Origin: Hyphomicrobiales bacterium
GTDB lineage: Bacteria > Pseudomonadota > Alphaproteobacteria > Rhizobiales > Rhizobiaceae
Length of the DNA: 37,505 bases
Reading direction: 5' to 3'
NCBI GenBank assembly: GCA_900471605.1
Contig: UCEY01000082.1
Location: 1 to 37,505, forward strand
Under the pieces are notes generated by a model. That model was not told where the DNA came from. It saw only the letters and a list, made by a program, of their open reading frames with translations, and searched no databases. Below, in pieces: positions 25,475 to 32,630 of this stretch. The position numbers and the translations under genes are program-made. Position 1 is the first letter of the stretch. Each line of letters starts with the position of its first letter.

Positions 25475-26623
25475 TTGACTGTCGATCAAAACGTATCCTC
25501 CCGTATCAATTTGATGCGTATCCTGCTGATCTCCGGCATCGTCTTCGTTCACGTGCCGCATGATCCGGCGACCAGTCCGTTCCTAGGGCTGAACGGTTTC
25601 TTCGATTGGCTCAGGGTTTTCCTCGGGGACAGCCTGTTCCGTATCGGCGTGCCGTGCCTCAGCGCCATTTCCGGTTACCTGCTGTTCCAGCGGGGTTGGG
25701 AGGCGTTCGACTACGCCAAGACGCTTCGCTCCAAGGCGAGGACCGTCCTCGTGCCGTTCCTGATCTGGAACCTCGGCCTGTTCGCGACCGTGCTGGTCAT
25801 CCAGCGCGCCGAGATCGGCATCGGGTATTTTCCGGATCTCTGGAACGCCTCGCCGCGCGAAGCCGTCAGCCAGGCCTTCGCCACGGAAGGGCTGCCGATC
25901 GACATTCCGCTCTATTTCCTGCGTGATCTGATCGTCTGCATCATCCTGTCGCCGGTTCTCGCCCTTCTCGTGCGCCGTTTTCCAGGTCCGACGCTCGCGG
26001 TGCTGTTCGTGGTTGCGATCATTCCAGACTTGACGATCGGCATCGTGCTGAAGAAATCGATCCTGTTCAGCTTCACCCTCGGCATCTTCCTGGCGCTCAA
26101 CGGCGTCAACCTCAAGGGCGTCGACCGTTTCGCGGCATTGGGGACCGCGGTGCTGCTCGCCGCCGCCGTGCTGCTCTCGATCGGCCTTTATCAGACCGGC
26201 CCGGATTTCCCCTGGGCGCTCGATCTGGCGCGCAATGCCCTGTCGATCCTCGGCGCCGGCGGCTTCTGGCTGATGTCGGCAATCGCCATCCGTTCCCGGA
26301 TCGGCCAGCGGCTGGCGGCCACCGGAAGCCTGAGCTTCTGGATGTTCTGCAGCCATTTTCCGCTGCTCGTCCTGATGTGGATGGTGTGGAACCGCGTGGC
26401 GGGTGATGATCTTTATCCGCTCTTCTACGGATCGGCGGTCGTCGCAAGCTTCATCATCCTTTTCGTCAGCAACCAGCTCGTCTCGCGCACGATGCCGGGT
26501 CTCTACGAGGTGCTGACGGGCAGCCGCGGCCGCAAGGCGAAGCTTTCGGCCGCCCTCAAATCCCATCCGCCCGCCGGGGCTACCCGTTCCGGCGAACCCG
26601 CAATAACGCAACAGCACAGGTGA
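25475..26623 (+). CDS. exoH: ExoH, succinyltransferase (acyltransferase 3 family)
   Basis: A membrane protein of about 382 residues. TTG 25475 is preferred as start because AAAGGGTGA lies just upstream; GTG 25466 (385 residues) is the alternative. The acyltransferase-3 layout is clear: a first helix RILLISGIVFVHVPH carrying the conserved His, then about ten hydrophobic segments including FRIGVPCLSAISGYLLF and FWMFCSHFPLLVLMWM. ExoH adds succinate to a glucose of the repeat; in S. meliloti this changes how the polymer is cleaved and is needed for nodule invasion. exoK starts 3 bases after its stop. Confidence 0.88.
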   Translation: MTVDQNVSSRINLMRILLISGIVFVHVPHDPATSPFLGLNGFFDWLRVFLGDSLFRIGVPCLSAISGYLLFQRGWEAFDYAKTLRSKARTVLVPFLIWNLGLFATVLVIQRAEIGIGYFPDLWNASPREAVSQAFATEGLPIDIPLYFLRDLIVCIILSPVLALLVRRFPGPTLAVLFVVAIIPDLTIGIVLKKSILFSFTLGIFLALNGVNLKGVDRFAALGTAVLLAAAVLLSIGLYQTGPDFPWALDLARNALSILGAGGFWLMSAIAIRSRIGQRLAATGSLSFWMFCSHFPLLVLMWMVWNRVAGDDLYPLFYGSAVVASFIILFVSNQLVSRTMPGLYEVLTGSRGRKAKLSAALKSHPPAGATRSGEPAITQQHR

Positions 26624-26626
26624 AAC

Positions 26627-27424
26627 ATGACGGCTAAAGCCAGACAGATTCAACGAACCTGCCAGGTTATCATCGCTGCGGCGGTGTCGGGGCTTCTCTC
26701 GCCCGCAGCATATGCCCAGCAGGGCGCCACGGGTCAGTCCTTCGTGGAGAATTTCGACAGTCTCGACCGCTCCGTCTGGTACGTGTCGGACGGCTGGAAC
26801 AACGGCAAGCATCAGAACTGCACCTGGTCCAAGAACCAGGTGAAGACTGACGGCGGCCAGCTGCAGCTGACCTTCAGCCAAGGCAAGACCGGCGACCGGG
26901 ACTTTGCCTGCGGCGAGATCCAGACCAAGGCGCGTTTCGGGTACGGCACCTATGAGGTCCGGATGAAATCCGCGACGGGCGCCGGCCTCAATTCGGCGTT
27001 CTTCACCTTTATCGGCCCGACCGACAAGAAGCCTCACGACGAGATCGATTTCGAAGTGCTCGGCAAGAATACCGGCCAGGTTCAGCTCAATCAGTATGTT
27101 TCGGCCAAGGGAAACAACGAGAAGCTGGTGCCGGTCGCAGGCGGCGCGGATCAGGGTTTCAACGACTACGCGTTTATCTGGGAGGAGAACCGCCTCCGTT
27201 ACTTCGTGAACGGCAAGCTCGTTCACGAAGTAACGGACAAGGCGAAGATACCGCAGAACCCCCAGAAGATTTTCCTCAGCCTCTGGGGCACCGATACGCT
27301 CAAACAATGGATGGGCGCGTTCTCCTACAGCCAGCCGACCTCGATGACCGTCGACCGGGTGGCGTTTACCGCCCTCGGCGAGGAGTGCCGTTTCCCGCAA
27401 TCCGTGCTCTGCACGCTCGACTGA
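26627..27424 (+). CDS. exoK: ExoK, secreted endo-beta-glycanase (GH16)
   Basis: A 265-residue protein with a signal peptide (residues about 10-30, ending AAYA). The glycoside hydrolase family 16 active site is intact: HDEIDFEVLG with catalytic Glu139 and Glu143 around Asp141. FGYGTYEVRMKSATGAGLNS and the C-terminal LSLWG and MTVDRVAF strands complete the fold. ExoK cleaves nascent succinoglycan into lower-mass chains outside the cell. AGGTGAAAC precedes the ATG. Known S. meliloti ExoK is exported through PrsD/PrsE; whether the type I system in this window plays a part is unknown. Confidence 0.94.
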   Translation: MTAKARQIQRTCQVIIAAAVSGLLSPAAYAQQGATGQSFVENFDSLDRSVWYVSDGWNNGKHQNCTWSKNQVKTDGGQLQLTFSQGKTGDRDFACGEIQTKARFGYGTYEVRMKSATGAGLNSAFFTFIGPTDKKPHDEIDFEVLGKNTGQVQLNQYVSAKGNNEKLVPVAGGADQGFNDYAFIWEENRLRYFVNGKLVHEVTDKAKIPQNPQKIFLSLWGTDTLKQWMGAFSYSQPTSMTVDRVAFTALGEECRFPQSVLCTLD

Positions 27425-27494
27425 ACCGCTATCGGCGGTTTGCTGGCCTGCGATTTTCGAGGGCTGCATCGCTCGACACAAGGAGTTGAACCAT

Positions 27495-28688
27495 TTGACT
27501 TTGAACGTTCTCTATCTGGCGCATGACATGGCCGATGCGGCTATCCGGCGCCGTGTGCTGACCCTCAAGGCCGGCGGCGCGACCGTGACCGTCGCCGGCT
27601 TCGAGCGCGGCTCGAACGTTCTCGCCGACGAGCCGGATGTGACGACCATCTCGCTCGGCAAGACTGCCGACGGCCGTTTTGCGCAACGCATAGGTGCCGT
27701 TGTCGCCGCCCGCACCGTGCTGAAGCGCACGCTTTCGGGCATTGCGCCGCCCGACGTCATCATCGCCCGCAATCTGGAAACTTTAGCGCTGGCGGGACGC
27801 GCCGCATCGCTGTTCGATAGCAGGATCCCGATCGTCTACGAATGCCTCGATATCCACCGGCTGCTGCTCGATGCGGGGATGAAAGGCCGGGCGATGCGGG
27901 CGGCGCAGCGGGCGTTCGGCCGCCGCGCCAGCCTGCTGATCACCAGTTCGCCGGCTTTCGTGGACAATTTCTTCAGGCCGCTTTCGGGTCTCGACCTGCC
28001 GGTCCTGCTTCTGGAAAACAAGGTGCTTGCCATCGCGCCGGAACCGGTTTCGGAACCGCCGCTGCCGCGTCCACCGGAGCCGGGAAGACCCTGGCGGATC
28101 GGCTGGTTCGGTGCGATCCGGTGCCGCAGGTCGCTCGACATGCTGATCGATTTTTCCAACCGCATGGACGGCAAGGTGGAGATCGTGTTGCGCGGCCGCC
28201 CCGCCTATGGCGAGTTCGACGATTTCGATGCGAAGGTCGCGGCCGCCCCGCATGTGGAATTCCACGGCGCCTACCGCAATCCGGAGGATCTCGCCGCGAT
28301 CTACGGCGACGTACAGTTCACCTGGGCGATCGATTTTTTCGAGGAAGGGCTGAATTCCAGCTGGCTCCTGCCGAACCGCCTCTATGAAGGCGGGCTTTAC
28401 GGCGCGGTGCCGATCGCGCTCGCGGGTACCGAGACCGGCCGGTTCATCGGCAAGCGGGGCATCGGCCTGGTGCGCAATCAGGTGACGCCGGACAGCCTCC
28501 AGGCGCTCTTCGATGAGATGACCGAAGCGCGTTATGCCGAACTCTTTTCCCGGCTTGCCGCCGTCGAGCGCAGCCAGTGGGTCACGGGGCCGGCGGAATG
28601 CCGTGCCCTTGTCTCCCGGCTTGCCGCCCTACATCCCAACGTCCCGTCGCCGGCAGACCTGCCGGCCGTTTCAACCGTGCGATCGTGA
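27495..28688 (+). CDS. exoL: ExoL, glycosyltransferase
   Basis: A protein of about 397 residues. TTG 27495 is chosen because AAGGAG (27480-27485) lies 9 bases upstream; TTG 27486 would leave no spacing. The sequence has a GT4-like outline: LNVLYLAHDMADAAIRRRVL at the N-terminus, PDVIIARNLETLALA and IPIVYECLDIH in the middle, and WRIGWFGAIRCRRSLDMLI plus VEIVLRGRPAYGEFDDF in the second half. In succinoglycan synthesis ExoL adds the third sugar (beta-1,4 glucose). The exoA start follows 8 bases after its stop. Confidence 0.9.
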   Translation: MTLNVLYLAHDMADAAIRRRVLTLKAGGATVTVAGFERGSNVLADEPDVTTISLGKTADGRFAQRIGAVVAARTVLKRTLSGIAPPDVIIARNLETLALAGRAASLFDSRIPIVYECLDIHRLLLDAGMKGRAMRAAQRAFGRRASLLITSSPAFVDNFFRPLSGLDLPVLLLENKVLAIAPEPVSEPPLPRPPEPGRPWRIGWFGAIRCRRSLDMLIDFSNRMDGKVEIVLRGRPAYGEFDDFDAKVAAAPHVEFHGAYRNPEDLAAIYGDVQFTWAIDFFEEGLNSSWLLPNRLYEGGLYGAVPIALAGTETGRFIGKRGIGLVRNQVTPDSLQALFDEMTEARYAELFSRLAAVERSQWVTGPAECRALVSRLAALHPNVPSPADLPAVSTVRS

Positions 28689-28696
28689 GGTGGAGT

Positions 28697-29707
28697 ATGG
28701 TTTCGCGTTCTCACTCCAATACCGGGATTTCCGACACCCGGACGCTCCTGGTGATCCCCTGCCTGAACGAGGCAGCAACGATCGCGCCGCTCTTGCGCAA
28801 GCTGAATGAGCAGCGCGGCGACATGGACATGCTGATCGTGGTCGCCGACGGCGGCAGCCAGGACGGTACGCCGGAGATCGTTCAGAAGCTGATCCCCGAG
28901 ATCCGGGACCTGCTGTTGCTCGGCAATCGCAAGCGCATCCAGAGCGCCGCCATCAACCTCGCGGTCGATCGTTTCGGCGACGACCGGGACTTTCTCATCC
29001 GCATCGACGCGCATGGAGACTATCCCGACGACTACTGCCGCACGCTGCTGCAGGAGGCGATCGACATGGACGCCGATTCCGTCGTGGTCGGCATGGAGAC
29101 GGTCGGCTTCGGCACTTTCCAGAAGGCGACCGCGGTGGCGCAGAATTCCAAGCTCGGCAATGGCGGGTCGAAACATCGCGCCGGTGGCGGCGGCGAATGG
29201 GTCGATCACGGCCACCATGCGCTGATGCGGATTTCGGCTTTCCGGGCCGTCGGGGGGTATGACGAAAGCTTCAGCCATAACGAGGATGCCGAGCTGGATT
29301 TCCGGCTTCGCGCCGGCGCTTTCCGCATCTGGATGACTGCTAAGACCTACATGACCTATTATCCGCGTTCGAGCGCCCTGGCACTCTTCCGGCAATATCT
29401 CGCCTATGGCCGCGGCCGGGCGAAGAACCTGATCAAGCACCGCTCGATCCCGAAGCTCCGGCAGGCGGTCCCGCTTGCGGTGGCTCCTGTCGTCGTCGGG
29501 GCGCTGCTTGCGCTTCTCTATTGGTGGGCCGCCTTGCCGATGGCGATCTGGGCTGTCGCCTGCATCGGCTACGGGTTCTGGCTCGCGGTCGGGCAGAAGA
29601 ACCCCTATGGCCTGCTTGCCTCGCTTTCGGCGATGATCATGCATTTCGCCTGGTCGGCAGGCTTCTGGCTGGAATTGATCGGCATCCGCCCACGGAGGGC
29701 CGCTTGA
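28697..29707 (+). CDS. exoA: ExoA, beta-1,3-glucosyltransferase (GT2)
   Basis: A 336-residue protein starting at ATG 28697, with GAGG about 6 bases upstream. The GT2 domain opens with LLVIPCLNEAATIAPLLRKL, with VADGGSQDGT, RIDAHGDYP near residue 103 and a GGYDESFSHNEDAELDFRLR acceptor segment. Two to three membrane helices at about 255-325 anchor it. ExoA adds the second sugar, the first glucose onto galactose. Its stop overlaps the exoM start by one base (TGATG), indicating coupled translation. Confidence 0.93.
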   Translation: MVSRSHSNTGISDTRTLLVIPCLNEAATIAPLLRKLNEQRGDMDMLIVVADGGSQDGTPEIVQKLIPEIRDLLLLGNRKRIQSAAINLAVDRFGDDRDFLIRIDAHGDYPDDYCRTLLQEAIDMDADSVVVGMETVGFGTFQKATAVAQNSKLGNGGSKHRAGGGGEWVDHGHHALMRISAFRAVGGYDESFSHNEDAELDFRLRAGAFRIWMTAKTYMTYYPRSSALALFRQYLAYGRGRAKNLIKHRSIPKLRQAVPLAVAPVVVGALLALLYWWAALPMAIWAVACIGYGFWLAVGQKNPYGLLASLSAMIMHFAWSAGFWLELIGIRPRRAA

Positions 29708-30636
29708 TGACGGCAGAAGAAAAGCCGATCCGCATCGATATCGGCATCTGCACCTATCGGCGGCCGGAACTGGCCGAGACGCTGACCTCGCTCTTCGAAA
29801 TCGCCGTTCCGGCGGGCGCGCAACTGCGCCTGATCGTCGCCGACAACGACGCGGGTCCGAGCGCAAGCGGGCTGGTGGACAGCTTGCGGGAACGCTCGCC
29901 GTTCCCGATCCGCTACGTGCATTGCCCGAAATCGAACATCTCGATCGCCCGCAATGCCTGCCTCGCCGAAAGCGATGCGGATTACCTCGCCTTCATCGAC
30001 GACGACGAGACGGCGGAGCCGCAATGGCTGGTGGGGCTGGTATCCGTGGCGAAACGGACCGGAGCGGATGCGGTTCTGGGCCCGGTGAGAGCGGTCTACG
30101 GAACGCAGAGCGCCGATTGGATGCGCAAGGGCGATTTCCACTCGACCATGCCGGTCTGGGTCGGCGGGCAGATCAGGACCGGTTATACCTGCAATACCCT
30201 CCTTGACCTGCGCTCACCGGCCGTTGCGGGCCGCAGGTTCGTGCTGTCGCTCGGCCAGAGCGGCGGCGAGGACACGCATTTCTTCACCGCGCTGACCGAT
30301 GCCGGCGGGCGGATCGAATTCGCGTCGGATGCCATGGTGGAGGAACTGGTTCCCGAAAAGCGCGCGAGTTTTTCCTGGCTCGCCAAGCGCAGGTTCCGGT
30401 CCGGCCAGACGCACGGGCGCATTCTCGCGACCAAGAATTCCGGTCTCGGCCGCCTCAAGCAGACGGGCCTTGCCTGCCTGAAGCTCGTTTATTGCCTGGC
30501 GCTGACGGCGGTTACCCTGCCATCTCCGGTGACCCGCATCCGCTATGCCCTTCGCGCCGCACTCCATGCCGGTGCGGTCTCGGGCACGCTCGGCATTCGC
30601 GAGATCCGCCAATACGGAGCCGCCGAAGCCCTATGA
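29707..30636 (+). CDS. exoM: ExoM, beta-1,4-glucosyltransferase (GT2)
   Basis: A 309-residue protein, the length I recall for S. meliloti ExoM. The GT2 domain has IDIGICTYRRPELAETLTSL, LIVADNDAGP, SNISIARNACLAES and the metal-binding FIDDDETAEPQW near residue 98. Hydrophobic segments lie near the C-terminus. ExoM adds the fourth sugar to the lipid-linked repeat. The start overlaps exoA, and its own stop overlaps the exoO start as ATGA, so exoA-exoM-exoO are tightly coupled. Confidence 0.93.
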   Translation: MTAEEKPIRIDIGICTYRRPELAETLTSLFEIAVPAGAQLRLIVADNDAGPSASGLVDSLRERSPFPIRYVHCPKSNISIARNACLAESDADYLAFIDDDETAEPQWLVGLVSVAKRTGADAVLGPVRAVYGTQSADWMRKGDFHSTMPVWVGGQIRTGYTCNTLLDLRSPAVAGRRFVLSLGQSGGEDTHFFTALTDAGGRIEFASDAMVEELVPEKRASFSWLAKRRFRSGQTHGRILATKNSGLGRLKQTGLACLKLVYCLALTAVTLPSPVTRIRYALRAALHAGAVSGTLGIREIRQYGAAEAL

Positions 30637-31604
30637 CCCTGAATGATCTGCAGTCCCCGGATTTTCAGCCGGACGTGAGCTTCGTGATCGCCGCCTATAA
30701 CGCGGAGGAAACGCTTGCGCGCGCGATCGACAGCGCGCTTGCGCAGATCGGCGTGACACTCGAAGTCATCGTCGTCGACGATTGTTCGACGGACGGAACC
30801 CGGGCCATCGCCGAAGGCTATTCGGATCAGCGGGTCAGGCTCATCGCCCAGGCGGTCAATGGCGGGCCGGCCGCCGCCCGCAATGCCGGGCTTGCCGCAG
30901 CTCGTGGCCGTTGGATCGCCATTCTCGATTCCGACGACACGATCTATCCCGCCAGGCTTCTGGCCATGCTGGAACGGGCGGAAGCGGCCGCGGCGCAGAT
31001 CGTGGTCGACAATCTCGACGTCATCCCCTTCGATCGCGGCGAACCGCACGCCATGTTCTCCAGGCAGGAGCTCAAGCGGCGCGGGGTGATGACGCTCGCC
31101 GATTTCATCGGCTCGAACGTGATTTTCCAGTCGACCTTCAACTTCGGCTACATGAAGCCGATCTTCGAGCGCGCGTTTCTGGAGAGCCACGGCTTGCGCT
31201 TCGACGAGACGCTGCGGGTCGGCGAAGACTATCTGCTGCTCGCGTCGGCGCTGGCGAGTGGCGCCCGCTGCGCGATCGTGCCTGACATCGGCTATGTCTA
31301 TCATCTGCGCCAGGGCTCGATCTCGCGGGTGCTCGAACAGAGCCATCTCGATGCGATGCTGGCCACCGACAGTGCCTTCCTTGCCCGCTACAAGCTGGAT
31401 GCGAAGGCCATGGCCGCCCAGCGAAAACGCACCCGCAGCATTCTCGAAGCGGGATCATTTCTCACGCTCGTCGACGAAATCAAGAAAGGTTCCGTCGGCG
31501 GCTTCCTGAAAACGGCGATCGAAAACCCGCGTGCGCTCCGACTTCTGCGCATGCCGATCGCCGTCCGCATGCGTCGGCTGGTGAGAACGGCCGACGTCAA
31601 CTGA
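30633..31604 (+). CDS. exoO: ExoO, family 2 glucosyltransferase
   Basis: A 323-residue GT2 enzyme, starting at the ATGA overlap with exoM. Motifs are VSFVIAAYNAEETLARAIDS, VIVVDDCSTDGT, GGPAAARNAGLAAARG and ILDSDDTIYPARLLAML near residue 100. The C-terminal half shares KPIFERAFLESHGLRFDE and RVGEDYLLL with ExoU, suggesting the two arose by duplication. ExoO adds the fifth sugar (beta-1,6 glucose). A small hairpin (AGGGCG-GGG-CGCCCT, 31618-31632) follows before exoN. Confidence 0.92.
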   Translation: MTLNDLQSPDFQPDVSFVIAAYNAEETLARAIDSALAQIGVTLEVIVVDDCSTDGTRAIAEGYSDQRVRLIAQAVNGGPAAARNAGLAAARGRWIAILDSDDTIYPARLLAMLERAEAAAAQIVVDNLDVIPFDRGEPHAMFSRQELKRRGVMTLADFIGSNVIFQSTFNFGYMKPIFERAFLESHGLRFDETLRVGEDYLLLASALASGARCAIVPDIGYVYHLRQGSISRVLEQSHLDAMLATDSAFLARYKLDAKAMAAQRKRTRSILEAGSFLTLVDEIKKGSVGGFLKTAIENPRALRLLRMPIAVRMRRLVRTADVN

Positions 31605-31648
31605 AAATCCGATCAACAGGGCGGGGCGCCCTCAGAAAGGACGAAGGA

Positions 31649-32554
31649 ATGGACATGAAAAGACCAGTTCGAAAGGCGGTGATTCCCGTCGCAGGCAACG
31701 GCACTCGGTTCCTGCCGGCCACCAAGGCCATGCCGAAGGAGATGTTGACGATCGTCGATCGGCCCGTCGTGCAGTATGCGGTCGACGAAGCCATGCAGGC
31801 GGGAATCGAGAACATCATCTTCGTGACCAGCCGCAACAAGACCGCAATCGAGGACTATTTCGACAGTGCGCCGGAACTCGTGGCGACGCTGACCCGTTCC
31901 GGCAAGACCGTGCAGGTCACCCAGCTCGAAAAGATGCTGCCGGTCGCCGGCACCGTCAGTTATACGCGCCAGCAGGTACCGCTCGGGCTTGGCCACGCAG
32001 TCTGGTGCGCCCGCGAACTGGTGGGCAACGAACCCTTCGCCCTGCTTCTGCCCGACATGGTCTCCTACGGCTCGCAGGGTTGCATGGCGGGCCTGATGGA
32101 TCTCTACGAAGAGGTCGGCGGCAATGTGTTTGCGGTCGAGGAATGCGCGCCCGAAGAGACGTCGAGCTACGGCATCGTCGGTGTCGGCCGAAACGTGCCG
32201 CATGGTTTCGAGGTGACGGGAATGGTGGAAAAGCCGAAGCCTGCGGAGGCGCCGTCCAACTATTATCTGAATGGGCGCTATATCCTGCAGCCGGAAATCT
32301 TCGAATTGCTGGCCCGCCAGGAACGCGGCGCCGGCAACGAAATCCAGCTGACGGACAGCATGCACAAGCTGGCGCAGGTCCAGCCGTTCCATGCGCATCC
32401 CTATCAGGGACGCACGTTCGATTGCGGCAGCAAGCGCGGCTTCATCGAAGCCAATGTCGCCTTCGCCATGCTTCGCCAGGACATGGGGGCCGAGATCTAC
32501 GCCTCCATCAAGCAATTGATGATGTCGCACGAGACCCGGGTCAAAGCTGCGTAA
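31649..32554 (+). CDS. exoN: ExoN, UTP-glucose-1-phosphate uridylyltransferase
   Basis: A 301-residue GalU-family enzyme. The N-terminal nucleotide-binding signature reads VIPVAGNGTRFLPATKAMPK; the usual residue between the two glycines is Leu, here Asn. EMLTIVDRPVVQYAVDEA, LPDMVSYG, EVTGMVEKPKPAEAPSNYYL and FDCGSKRGFIEAN are typical. It makes UDP-glucose, the donor for the glucosyltransferases of this cluster. Two in-frame ATGs (31649, 31655) each have a GGA-rich site upstream, so the exact start may be six bases later. The canonical galU would normally lie elsewhere in the genome. Confidence 0.95.
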   Translation: MDMKRPVRKAVIPVAGNGTRFLPATKAMPKEMLTIVDRPVVQYAVDEAMQAGIENIIFVTSRNKTAIEDYFDSAPELVATLTRSGKTVQVTQLEKMLPVAGTVSYTRQQVPLGLGHAVWCARELVGNEPFALLLPDMVSYGSQGCMAGLMDLYEEVGGNVFAVEECAPEETSSYGIVGVGRNVPHGFEVTGMVEKPKPAEAPSNYYLNGRYILQPEIFELLARQERGAGNEIQLTDSMHKLAQVQPFHAHPYQGRTFDCGSKRGFIEANVAFAMLRQDMGAEIYASIKQLMMSHETRVKAA

Positions 32555-32630
32555 CGAGCGTTAAAATCATCCAAGGCGGATGGCGGCCAATTCTGCCATC
32601 CGCCGCCTCAAGCTCCAGAAAGTGAGCCCT

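Noticed and set aside
25583..27481. Antisense reading frame of about 630 codons across exoH and exoK
   Set aside because: It spans two well-supported genes on the other strand and has low-complexity charged composition.
31618..31632. Hairpin between exoO and exoN as a terminator
   Set aside because: The 6-bp stem has no T run and lies directly before the exoN ribosome binding site, so readthrough is more likely.
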